52,098 bases of DNA, taken from positions 1 to 52,098 of the forward strand of contig NZ_JAKEIO010000045.1 in NCBI RefSeq assembly GCF_021474405.1, given 5' to 3'. Below, in pieces: positions 33,888 through 41,761 of this stretch. The notes beneath the pieces are model-generated. The model was not told where the DNA came from. It did not search any database and worked only from the letters and a program-made list of their open reading frames with translations. The stretch comes from [Streptosporangium] indianense. GTDB lineage: Bacteria; Actinomycetota; Actinomycetes; Streptomycetales; Streptomycetaceae. Positions within the stretch are counted from its first letter, which is position 1; every line of letters starts with the position of its first letter. A program made the translations under genes and the position numbers.

Positions 33888-34715
33888 TCAGCCCTGGCCC
33901 TCACCCTCGCCGAGCAGCGCGGCCAGCTCCGTCTCCCGCTCGGTGACCTGGGCGAGCAGCCCCTGCCCGATCTCGTCCAGGAGCCGGTCCGGATCGTCGG
34001 GGGCCAGTTGCAGCATGTGGCCGATGGCGCTGTCCTCGAGTTCCCGGGCGAGCAGCCCGAGCAGCTCCTTGCGCTGGGCGAGCCACTCGAGGCGGGCGTA
34101 GAGCTCCTCGGCGCGGCTCGGGCCCCGCTTCAGCTCGGGTCCCTCGGCCCATTCCGCGGCGAGCTCCCGCAGCTCCTTCTCGTCGCCGCGGGCGTAGGCG
34201 GCATTGACCCGTGTGATGAACTCCTCGCGCCGCAGGCGTTCCTTCTCCTCCTGCGCCAGGTCCGGGTGGGCCTTGCGGGCCAGGTCGCGGTACAGCTTGC
34301 GGGCCTCCTCGCTGGGGCGGACCCGCTGCGGAGGCCGGACCGGCTGGTCCGTGAGCATCGCCGACGCCTCGGGGAACAGACCGCCGCCGTCCATCCAGCC
34401 GTGCAGCAGTTCCTCGACGCCGGGGATCGGGGCGAGCCGTGCCCTGGCCTCCTCCGCCCGCTGCCGGTCCGCGGGGTCGCCGCTGCGGGCGGCTCTGGCC
34501 TCCAGGATCCGGGCGTCCAGTTCCTCGAGCCGGGCGTACAGCGGGCCGAGCTTCTGTTCGTGCAGCCGGGAGAAGTTCTCGACCTCGACGCGGAAGGTCT
34601 CCACGGCGATCTCGTACTCGATCAACGCCTGCTCGGCGGCCCGCACGGCCCGCTCCAGCCGCGCCTCGGGCCGGGCGGCGTCGCCACCATCCTGCTCAGC
34701 TTCCGGGGTCGTCAC
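33888..34715 (-). CDS. J-domain-containing coiled-coil protein
   Basis: 275 residues. A long N-terminal coiled coil (about 15-95, Glu/Arg/Leu-rich), then a J-domain-like segment (about 132-190) whose RDLARKAHPDLAQEEK carries the HPD triad (150-152) needed to stimulate DnaK. A second helical region follows (EELYARLEWLAQRKELLGLL). It lacks the Gly/Phe and zinc modules of DnaJ, so it is a specialised co-chaperone, client unknown. No operon partner. Confidence 0.78.
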   Translation of the reverse strand: MTTPEAEQDGGDAARPEARLERAVRAAEQALIEYEIAVETFRVEVENFSRLHEQKLGPLYARLEELDARILEARAARSGDPADRQRAEEARARLAPIPGVEELLHGWMDGGGLFPEASAMLTDQPVRPPQRVRPSEEARKLYRDLARKAHPDLAQEEKERLRREEFITRVNAAYARGDEKELRELAAEWAEGPELKRGPSRAEELYARLEWLAQRKELLGLLARELEDSAIGHMLQLAPDDPDRLLDEIGQGLLAQVTERETELAALLGEGEGQG

Positions 34716-34848
34716 CCGACCAGCCTAGGGGACACACCGTCCGCGCCCACGCTCCGGAGGAGAACGGCCCGGAACGCGCGGCACGACCTGTCGCCGACGC
34801 CCTCGGCCCCGGACGGGATCAGGACCGGGCCCGCGGGCCCTCGCGGCC

Positions 34849-36288
34849 CTACACCCCCAGCTCCGCCGCCACCTTCCCCGCCTTCACCCCCGCCAGCAGA
34901 TCCGCGTGGTCCGCCTCCGTCCGGTCCGCGTAGGCCACGGCGAAGGCCGCCATGGCCTCGTCCAGCTTCTCGTTCTTCCCGCAGTACCCGGCGATGAGCC
35001 GCGGGTCGGCGCTGTGCGCGTGCGCCCGGGCCAGGAGGGCGCCGGTCATGCGGCCGTAGTCGTCCAGCTGATCGGCGGCCAGGGCGGCCGGATCGACGCT
35101 GCCCTTGCGGTTGCGGAACTGGCGGACCTGGAAGGGCAGCCCGCCGACCGTCGTCCAGCCCAGCAGGTTGTCACTCACGACCTGCATCCGCTTCTGGCCC
35201 AGGACGACCCGCCGGCCCTCGTGACCGGCCGCCGGCGTCTCGAAACCGGCCGTCGCCAGATGCGGCACCAGCGCCGACGCCCGCGCCTCCTTCACCTGGA
35301 GCACCAGCGGCTCGCCCCGGTGGTCCAGGAGCAGCACGACATAGGACCGGGTGCCGACGCTGCCCGTGCCGACGACGCGGAAGGCCACGTCTTGCACCGC
35401 GTACCGGGCGAGGAGCGGCAGTCGGTCCTCCTGCAGCGTGCCGAGGTACTCCTCCAGGGACGCCGCCACCGCCGCGGCCTCGGCGTCCGGGACGCGCCGC
35501 AGCACGGGTGGCGCGTCGACGAAGCGGCGCCCGCCGTCCTCGGTGGCCTCGGTCGACTTGGCGGCGAAGCGGCCGCTGGTGTTGTGGCGGGCCTTCTCGG
35601 AGACGCGCTCCAGCGTGCCGAGCAGGTCATGGGCGTCGGTGTGGGAGACGAGCTCCTCGTCGGCGATGGCGTTCCACGCGTCCAGGACCGGGAGCCTGGC
35701 CAGGAACCGCATGGTCCTGCGGTAGGCACCCGCCGCGTCGTACGCCGCCTTGCGGCACTGGTCCTCGTCGGCGCCCGCCACCCGGCCCGCGAGCACCAGG
35801 GAGGCCGCGAGGCGCTTGAGGTCCCACTCCCATGGGCCGGGCACCGTCTCGTCGAAGTCGTTCAGGTCGATGACCAGACCGCCGCGGGCGTCGCCGTACA
35901 GGCCGAAGTTGGCCGCGTGGGCGTCACCGCAGAGCTGGGCCCGGATCTTCGTGATCGGCGTGCGCGCGAGGTCGTACGCCATGAGTCCCGCCGAGCCGCG
36001 CAGGAACGCGAACGGGTTGGCGGCCATGCGCCCGACCCGGATCGGGGTCAGCTCGGGCAGCCGCCCGCGGCCCGACTCCTCGACGGCGCTCACCGCGTCG
36101 GGCCGGGAGGCGTCCAGGTCGAGCGAGGCGTGGGCGCCGCGGGGGATCCGCTTGCGCAGGGCCTTGCCCTCGTCCTTGGGGGAACCGGCGGCCGGCCACT
36201 CGGCGAAGCCGCGTACCCGGGGCAGCCTGCGGGGCGCCCCGTACTCGGCCGTGGTCCCGCTCTCGTCCTGAGCTCCAGCCCTGGTCAT
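34849..36288 (-). CDS. DUF2252-family protein (kinase-like fold)
   Basis: 479 residues. The core CGDAHAANFGLYGDARGG then VIDLNDFDE resembles the catalytic and metal loops (HxxN...D) of aminoglycoside-phosphotransferase-like kinases, which is how I read this family. The end carries AHAHSADPRLIAGYCGKN and FAVAYADRTEADH. Function not established. The ATG at 36288 is the first in frame; no obvious operon partner. Cytoplasmic. Confidence 0.82.
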   Translation of the reverse strand: MTRAGAQDESGTTAEYGAPRRLPRVRGFAEWPAAGSPKDEGKALRKRIPRGAHASLDLDASRPDAVSAVEESGRGRLPELTPIRVGRMAANPFAFLRGSAGLMAYDLARTPITKIRAQLCGDAHAANFGLYGDARGGLVIDLNDFDETVPGPWEWDLKRLAASLVLAGRVAGADEDQCRKAAYDAAGAYRRTMRFLARLPVLDAWNAIADEELVSHTDAHDLLGTLERVSEKARHNTSGRFAAKSTEATEDGGRRFVDAPPVLRRVPDAEAAAVAASLEEYLGTLQEDRLPLLARYAVQDVAFRVVGTGSVGTRSYVVLLLDHRGEPLVLQVKEARASALVPHLATAGFETPAAGHEGRRVVLGQKRMQVVSDNLLGWTTVGGLPFQVRQFRNRKGSVDPAALAADQLDDYGRMTGALLARAHAHSADPRLIAGYCGKNEKLDEAMAAFAVAYADRTEADHADLLAGVKAGKVAAELGV

Positions 36289-36366
36289 CCCGACCGCCTC
36301 CCCCGCACGCGCACGAACATCAACTCATGCCGACCGTACAACCGGCGGCCGAAACGCGTCAGACCC

Positions 36367-36393
36367 TGTGGACAACTCCACGCCTGTGGACAG
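36367..36393. other. two direct DnaA-box-like repeats
   Basis: CCTGTGGACA occurs at 36365 and 36383, 18 bases apart. The first includes TGTGGACAA, the complement of the streptomycete DnaA box TTGTCCACA. They lie in the 150-base spacer between the DUF2252 gene and the GBL receptor gene. Confidence 0.4.
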
Positions 36394-36438
36394 CTCGCGC
36401 CGAGCCGTAGCCGGTCCTGCGGGGCCTCGCGGCAGTGC

Positions 36439-37137
36439 TCACGCCCCCGAGGCCACGGACGTCTGCGCGGGCACGGGGGCCCCGGCCGGCACGGCCGCGC
36501 TCTCCTCCGTCAGGACCTGCGCCAGCACCCGCTCGGCCCGGTCCACGGAGATGTCGAGCCGGGCCAGCACCGCCGGCACCGTGATACTGGGCAGGAAGTG
36601 CTCGAACAGCACCACGACACGGCGCTCCAGATCCTGCCGCTGGCAGCGCAGCTGGGACAGCAGCTGCACCCCGGAGAAGCTGCCGACCAGCAGCTCGGCC
36701 GTCTCCGCCACGTCGACGTGCTGGAGCAGTTCGCCCCGCGTCTTCGCCTCGCCCAGCATCTGCGTGTTCTGGTCGATCCACATCCGGAAGGCCGGGGTGC
36801 GGTCGAGGTCCATGGCCCCCTGGTCGAGGGCGAGCCCCACACTGGCCCGCACCAGCGGTTCGGACCGCAGTCGGCGGGCCATCACCAGACCGGAGTCGAC
36901 GAGTTCCTGGAGCTTGCTGGTCTGCGGCGGGAGCGTGATCGCGAGCTGCTCCTCGAACACCCCCAACGCCAGCTCTTCCTTGGAACCGAAGTGGAAGTAC
37001 AGTGCGCCCTTGGTGACGCCGGCCCGGTCGAGGATCTCGCCGATGGTCGCCGAGGTGTAGCCGCGTTCGTCGAAGACGGCCGCTGCCGCCTCCAGGATGG
37101 TCCGCCGGGTGCGGATCGCGCGCTCCTGTCGCGCCAT
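36439..37137 (-). CDS. gamma-butyrolactone receptor-type TetR regulator (ArpA/ScbR family)
   Basis: 232 residues. The DNA-binding domain (TIGEILDRAGVTKGALYFHF, 31-50, then GSKEELA) is the diagnostic receptor sequence. The ligand pocket Trp is present at 120 (FRMWIDQ), matching the essential Trp of ArpA and CprB. It should repress target genes by binding ARE sequences and release them on binding a butyrolactone or butenolide. The ATG at 37137 follows AGGAGG at 6 bases. Divergent from the AfsA-type synthase, the classical arrangement. Confidence 0.93.
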   Translation of the reverse strand: MARQERAIRTRRTILEAAAAVFDERGYTSATIGEILDRAGVTKGALYFHFGSKEELALGVFEEQLAITLPPQTSKLQELVDSGLVMARRLRSEPLVRASVGLALDQGAMDLDRTPAFRMWIDQNTQMLGEAKTRGELLQHVDVAETAELLVGSFSGVQLLSQLRCQRQDLERRVVVLFEHFLPSITVPAVLARLDISVDRAERVLAQVLTEESAAVPAGAPVPAQTSVASGA

Positions 37138-37227
37138 CGGATGCCTCCTGATCTCCGTCGATCCCTGTGAAGTCGCTGTGGGGCGAGGGCGCGAGAGCCT
37201 GTTCCAGCGGCTTGGCTCACCCTTTGA

Positions 37228-37250
37228 AAAAAACCGGCTCGTCCGTATCT
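37228..37250. promoter_or_regulatory. ARE (autoregulatory element) over the afsA promoter
   Basis: On the minus strand AGATACGGACGAGCCGGTTT continues the consensus AWACNNNCBNNYNGKTTG with only the last base off. It covers a promoter-like pair TTGAAA (37224-37229) and TATCTT (37246-37251), spacing 16, about 45 bases from the afsA start. Confidence 0.75.
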
Positions 37251-37295
37251 TAGTCAGGCGCCGATCGCGGCCAGGCAGCCGATCTGGGGGTTCTC

Positions 37296-38465
37296 ATGCC
37301 GCAGACAGGGCCTTTAGGCCCACTCACGGAGGATCAGACCGGACGTGAGGGCACTCCGGCAAACGCAACGGCTACGACCGTCGAGAACACGCCACAGAAC
37401 ACCGCCCTCCGAGAGCGGCGGGCACCGGCGGTCCCGGCAGCGGCCGGCACACCCCCGTCAGCCCTCTCGGCCCCGTCGGCCCCCTCATCAGCGAACGAGC
37501 CCATGCCACCGAGCCCGACCACCGAAGCACAACCGGCCACCGAACGCCCCACCCTCCGCTCCCCCACTGCCGTCGTCACCCCGGAACTCGCCCATCGCAC
37601 CAATGAGACGGACGTCTTCCCCGCCCGGTGGAGCCGAATCTCCGACAGCCGTTTCCACTTCACGGGGCACTGGCCGGCCGACCACCCCTTCTTCGGCCCC
37701 GTGGACGACCACCACCAGGATCCGATGATCGTGGGCGAAACGTTGCGGCAGGCCTCGATGGTGCTGGCGCACGCCGAGTTCGGCGCCCCGGCCGACACGC
37801 ACTTCGTCATGTGGGACCTGACGGTCCACGTCGACCCGGCCGCACTCCTGCTCGCGGATGCCGCCGAACCGGTCGAGTTCGACGTCGTGTGCTCCGAGGT
37901 GCACCGCCGTGGCCGCGGGCTGCGCAGCATGCGCACCACGATGGAGTTCCGCCGCGCGGGACGACTCGTCGCCCGCGGCACCGGAAGCACCGGCTGCACC
38001 CCGCCGCGCGCCTACCGCCGCCTGCGCGCGGGCAGACTGAACGCCTTCGACATACCGGTGCCGCTCCCGGCGGGCATAGCCCCGCGGACCGCGGGCCGGG
38101 CCCGCGCCGAGGACGTCGTCCTCGCTCCCGGCGACCGCCCCGGCGTCTGGCACCTGCGCGTCGACACCGGTCACCCGGTCCTCTTCCCGCGGCCCAACGA
38201 CCACGTCCCCGGCATGGTGCTGTTCGAGGCGGCCCGCCAGGCCGCGACCGCCGCGTCAGGCCTGCACCCGTTCCTGCCGCTCCGGATGACCGCGGAATTC
38301 GCCCGCTACGCCGAGCTGCACAGCCCGTGCCGGATCGAGACCGAGGTCTTCGACGAGCGCCCCGGGGAGGTGACCGTACGGGTGTCGGGGCGGCAGGACG
38401 GCGAGCCGGTCTTCACCGCCGACCTGACCTCCGCCCGCCCCGTGCGGGTACGGTCCCTGTCGTGA
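37296..38465 (+). CDS. AfsA-family gamma-butyrolactone biosynthesis enzyme
   Basis: 389 residues. Two hotdog-like AfsA repeats: GHWPADHPFF, ETLRQASMVLAHAEFG, HFVMWDLTV in the first and VPGMVLFEAARQAA in the second. AfsA joins a beta-keto acyl chain to dihydroxyacetone phosphate, the committed step of butyrolactone signals. An 88-residue Pro/Ala/Thr-rich N-terminal extension is absent from typical members (about 300 residues). Codon 7 is TTA (37314-37316), read by the developmental tRNA BldA, and sits within a GGGCCTTTAGGCCC hairpin. Start ATG follows GGGGG. The stop overlaps the next gene by 4 bases. Confidence 0.93.
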   Translation: MPQTGPLGPLTEDQTGREGTPANATATTVENTPQNTALRERRAPAVPAAAGTPPSALSAPSAPSSANEPMPPSPTTEAQPATERPTLRSPTAVVTPELAHRTNETDVFPARWSRISDSRFHFTGHWPADHPFFGPVDDHHQDPMIVGETLRQASMVLAHAEFGAPADTHFVMWDLTVHVDPAALLLADAAEPVEFDVVCSEVHRRGRGLRSMRTTMEFRRAGRLVARGTGSTGCTPPRAYRRLRAGRLNAFDIPVPLPAGIAPRTAGRARAEDVVLAPGDRPGVWHLRVDTGHPVLFPRPNDHVPGMVLFEAARQAATAASGLHPFLPLRMTAEFARYAELHSPCRIETEVFDERPGEVTVRVSGRQDGEPVFTADLTSARPVRVRSLS

Positions 38466-39385
38466 CGCTCAAGATTCTGATCACGGGCGCGAGCGGCTTC
38501 GTCGGCGGCCGGGTCGCCGCCACGGCGCAGCGGCAACCCGGCGTCGGCGTACGCCTGTTGTCCCGGCACGCACCGCACGGACCCGAGTACGTGCACGGCG
38601 ACCTGTGCGCCCCGCCCTCCCTGCGCGGCGTGTGCGCCGACACCGACGTCCTGGTGCACTGCGCCACGCGGGTCGGCGGCGACGCCGAGACCGTCGAGGC
38701 GGTCAACGACCACGGAACCCGTGCCCTGGTCGAGGAGGCCGTGCGCGCCGGAGTGCGCCGGATCGTGTACGTCAGTACGGCCGCCGTGCACGGCCGGGGC
38801 CCCTTCCGTGGTGTGCGCCCCGGGGAGGTGCCGATCGCGCCCGCCTCACCCACCAGCCGCACCCGGGCCGCCGCCGAACGCCACGTCCTCGACGCGGGCG
38901 GACTGGTCCTGCGCCCGCACCTCGTGTACGGCGAGGGCGACCGCTGGGTGATCCCCGGGCTGGTGTCGCTGATGAACGAACTGTCGGCCACCCTGACCGG
39001 CTGCGAGGCGCTCCAGTCGATGATCGACGTCGACACCCTGGGCCGTGCGGTGGTGGCCGCCGCGCTCGCCCCGGCATCCGGCGGCGGTGTGCACCACGTC
39101 GGCCACCCCGAGCCGGTGGCGGTGCCGGACCTGCTGGCGACCGTGTCCCGCGAGCTGGGGGAGCCGGGCGGCGGCGCGGCCATGGACGTCGCCACCGCCC
39201 TCGACCGGGCCGCCGGGTCACCCCACGCCCTGCATCACCTCGGCATGCTCACGGTCGACCACTGGTTCGTGGACGACACGTTCTGGAAGGCCTTCGACTG
39301 CTCGCCCGGTGACGGGTTCGCGGCAGCCTTCCCCCGCGCGGTGCCCTGGTACCGCGCGTTCCTCCAGGGCCGGAAGGTCGCCTGA
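38462..39385 (+). CDS. NAD-dependent epimerase/dehydratase-type reductase coupled to afsA
   Basis: 307 residues, extended SDR. N-terminal ILITGASGFVGGRV (NAD(P) motif), VLVHCATRVGGD and VYVSTAAVHGRG; the usual YxxxK active site is not evident, where SPTSRTRAAAERHVL occupies the position (Tyr replaced by Arg). The GTG at 38462 overlaps the afsA stop (GTGA), so synthesis is coupled and a role in reducing or tailoring the butyrolactone intermediate is likely. It ends one base before the P450 stop on the opposite strand. Confidence 0.85.
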   Translation: MTLKILITGASGFVGGRVAATAQRQPGVGVRLLSRHAPHGPEYVHGDLCAPPSLRGVCADTDVLVHCATRVGGDAETVEAVNDHGTRALVEEAVRAGVRRIVYVSTAAVHGRGPFRGVRPGEVPIAPASPTSRTRAAAERHVLDAGGLVLRPHLVYGEGDRWVIPGLVSLMNELSATLTGCEALQSMIDVDTLGRAVVAAALAPASGGGVHHVGHPEPVAVPDLLATVSRELGEPGGGAAMDVATALDRAAGSPHALHHLGMLTVDHWFVDDTFWKAFDCSPGDGFAAAFPRAVPWYRAFLQGRKVA

Positions 39386-40675
39386 TCACTCCGGCACCGG
39401 CTCCGGCTCCCGCTGGAGTCCCTCCGGGCGCGGGCCCGGGCCGTGCAACAGCACCGGCAGTTCCTCGTGGCCGGTGGAGATGATGGACCGCAGCCGCTTC
39501 GGCGGACGCGACGGGTCGGCCAGGGCCAGCCGCGGGAAGCGCGCGAACAGCGACGTCAGGGCCACGGTCGCCTCGGCCATGGCCAAGGGCCGGCCCAGGC
39601 AGTGGTGCACCCCGTGGCCGAAGGACACGTGGTCGCGGCTGGTGCCGCGGGTGAGGTCGAACCGCTCGGCGTCGGGCCCGTGCCGCTCGGGGTCGCGCCC
39701 GGCACCGGCGAAGGAGACCACCAGCGGGTCGCCCTTGGGGATGGTCAGGCCCGGCTCGATCTCGATGTCCTCCACGGCGTAGCGCAGGCCCGACATGGCA
39801 CCCGGCGCCTCGAAGCGCAGCGACTCCTCCAGGGCGTCCTCCCAGGTCGCCCGCCCGGAGCGGACGAGGTCGAGCTGCTCGGGGTGGGCGAGCAGGCTGT
39901 GCACGGTGTTGTCGATGAGGTTGACCGTCGTCTCGAAGCCCGCGGTGAGCAGCAGGATCAGGTTGTCCATCAACTCCTGCTCGCTGAGAGCGCCTTCGTC
40001 GCGCGCGGCGATCAGCGCCGTCGTCAGGTCGTCGGCCGGGTGCTCGCGCTTGTGCTGGAGGAACGCCGTCAGCGTGCCGTAGAGGTCGACGGCGTTGGCC
40101 TGGGCGTCCTCCAGGGAGATGGCCGTGTCGAAGAAGCGGTTGATGATGCGGTAGAGGTCCGCGCGCGGGCCGTCCGCGCCGTGCGGTACGCCGAAGAGTT
40201 CGCACACCACCTCGTGCGGGACGGGCGCCGCGAACGCCGCCCGCAGGTCGACGACTTCGCCTTCCGGGATGCGCTCCAGCGCGTCCAGCGCCCGGTCGAC
40301 GATCTGCTGGACGCGGGGCAGCAGCGCGTCGACGCGGCGTTTGGTGAAGGCGGCGGCCATCGGTTTGCGCAGCCTGCTGTGGTCGGAGCCATAGGCGGTG
40401 ACCATGTTGCGCACCGAGACCCAGATGGCGAGCGGCCAGGTGCGGGAGATGTCCCCGTTGATCCAGGCCGGCCAGTGCTGGAAGGCGTCCTTGCTCGTCT
40501 CGGGGCCGGCCAGGAGCCGTTTGTTCAGCTCCAGGCCGTTGATCCACCACGCCCGTACGCCGCCGGGGAGTTCGACCTCCACGGCCGGGCCCTGCGCGCG
40601 GATGCGGGATATCTCGCCGTAGAGGTCCTGACCTGACGGGTCGATCGACAGGAAGGGGCAGGCGGGCTGGGTCAT
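39386..40675 (-). CDS. cytochrome P450, probably of GBL signal biosynthesis
   Basis: 429 residues. Heme loop FGHGVHHCLGRPLA (Cys359 the iron ligand), ExxR in EESLRF, and oxygen-binding I-helix LLTAGFETT (Ala-Gly-x-Glu-Thr variant). Bacterial soluble class needing ferredoxin partners not found here. Placed between two receptor-type regulators and carrying an ARE upstream (40734-40751), it probably hydroxylates the signal molecule, as P450s do in the avenolide and SRB systems (recalled). Convergent with the epimerase gene with no gap. Confidence 0.92.
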   Translation of the reverse strand: MTQPACPFLSIDPSGQDLYGEISRIRAQGPAVEVELPGGVRAWWINGLELNKRLLAGPETSKDAFQHWPAWINGDISRTWPLAIWVSVRNMVTAYGSDHSRLRKPMAAAFTKRRVDALLPRVQQIVDRALDALERIPEGEVVDLRAAFAAPVPHEVVCELFGVPHGADGPRADLYRIINRFFDTAISLEDAQANAVDLYGTLTAFLQHKREHPADDLTTALIAARDEGALSEQELMDNLILLLTAGFETTVNLIDNTVHSLLAHPEQLDLVRSGRATWEDALEESLRFEAPGAMSGLRYAVEDIEIEPGLTIPKGDPLVVSFAGAGRDPERHGPDAERFDLTRGTSRDHVSFGHGVHHCLGRPLAMAEATVALTSLFARFPRLALADPSRPPKRLRSIISTGHEELPVLLHGPGPRPEGLQREPEPVPE

Positions 40676-40733
40676 GGCTCATCGCTCCTCGGTCCGAAGG
40701 CTGGGAGACCATCGTGCGATCAGCGCGCCGGAA

Positions 40734-40751
40734 AAACTTGTCATCCGGTTT
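40734..40751. promoter_or_regulatory. ARE-like site upstream of the P450 gene
   Basis: AAACTTGTCATCCGGTTT matches AWACNNNCBNNYNGKTTG at 16 of 18 positions. It is 59 bases upstream of the P450 ATG on the minus strand. Confidence 0.6.
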
Positions 40752-40799
40752 GTTTCGCTCGCAGTCCAGCGAGTGACGCGCTCGGCCGGAGGTGTTCCC

Positions 40800-40917
40800 T
40801 ACCGCAGCGCGAGCCCCCGCCTGAACCCGCACGCCCGGCGCGTCCGCCCCGCTCTACCGCAGCGCGAACCCCACTGCGTACGGCTGAGCAGGGACGCCCG
40901 GAGCATCCGCCCCGCTC
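40800..40917. repeat. degenerate duplication of the 3' end of the second tetR gene
   Basis: TACCGCAGCGCGA (40800 and 40855) and CCGCCCCGCTC (40844 and 40907) are repeated, spaced 55 and 63 bases, so the copies differ by an 8-base indel and scattered changes. The right copy is the true 3' end (PYAVGFALR and TAG) of the tetR gene; the left copy lies in the spacer towards the P450 gene. Confidence 0.75.
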
Positions 40918-41597
40918 TCCACCGGCTCCGCCTGGGCCGCCCCACCCGCCGCTGCCCCGCTCACCGGCGTTCCACTCGCCGTCGGTCCGCTCCCCGCCGG
41001 GTCCAGCGCCGCGACCAGGCGCGGTGCCGCCAGGCACGGCAGCAGCAGGTGCCACAGATCGGTCAGTGAGGGCCGGGTGAGCCAGCCCTGGTCCTCCCGG
41101 GCCAGGACCTCGATGCCGGTCGTGGCGGCGAGGACGACCGCGCTGGTGCGCTGCGGTGTCACCCCGGCGGCGAGTTCACCCCGCCCCTCCGCCTCGGCCA
41201 GCAGCCCCTGCACGCACTCCCGCCATTCCCGGCGCAGGTCCCTCGTCCGCCCGCCGTACTCCTCGGCGTTCAGCCGCAGCCCGGCCCGCACCACCACGTC
41301 GGCGCACAGCAGCCGGGCGACGTGGTGGGTGACGTCCACCAGCCGCTGCAGGGCGCTGCCGTCGGCGTCCCGGCCGTGCCCCGCCGCCGCACGCAGGGCA
41401 CCGGCGGCCTCGTGCTCGACGGCCTCGGCGACGGCGGCCTTGTTGGCGAAGTGGAAGTGCAGCGCGCCGGAGCTGACGCCGGCGCCCGCGCTGATCTGCG
41501 CCAGGCAGGCCCGGACGTATCCCCGGGCCTCGAACTGCTCGGCCGCGGAACGGATCAGCGCGAGACGGGTCCGGACGGCCCGGTCCTGTTTGGTCAC
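40854..41597 (-). CDS. second gamma-butyrolactone receptor-like TetR regulator
   Basis: 247 residues. HTH (CLAQISAGAGVSSGALHFHF, 31-50) and ligand domain related to ArpA-type receptors, with a Trp at 125 (LRREWRECVQ) where receptors have theirs. Receptor and pseudo-receptor (ScbR2/TylQ-like) roles are both possible. A 40-residue Ala/Gly/Pro-rich C-terminal tail is unusual. The GTG at 41597 follows GGGGAG at 6 bases. An ARE covers its promoter, so it is probably a target of the first receptor. Confidence 0.9.
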   Translation of the reverse strand: MTKQDRAVRTRLALIRSAAEQFEARGYVRACLAQISAGAGVSSGALHFHFANKAAVAEAVEHEAAGALRAAAGHGRDADGSALQRLVDVTHHVARLLCADVVVRAGLRLNAEEYGGRTRDLRREWRECVQGLLAEAEGRGELAAGVTPQRTSAVVLAATTGIEVLAREDQGWLTRPSLTDLWHLLLPCLAAPRLVAALDPAGSGPTASGTPVSGAAAGGAAQAEPVESGADAPGVPAQPYAVGFALR

Positions 41598-41635
41598 CCG
41601 TGGCTCCCCTGCAGGGCTCTGATGGCGACGCAATG

Positions 41636-41653
41636 AAACCAACTCGCTGGTTT
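41636..41653. promoter_or_regulatory. ARE over the promoter of the second tetR
   Basis: AAACCAACTCGCTGGTTT has perfect 6-bp arms and matches the ARE consensus at 17 of 18 positions. On the minus strand it lies between TTGTAT (41656-41661) and TTTCAT (41633-41638), a -35/-10 pair with 17-base spacing. Confidence 0.75.
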
Positions 41654-41761
41654 TAATACAACGTGCTTGATCCGCACGGCTCTTGGAAGTGCTTCCCGGG
41701 TCGTCCCGTACGGGTGCGCGCCGCCGTACCGCCGCGCGAAGGGGCGCGGCCGGAGTCCTCG

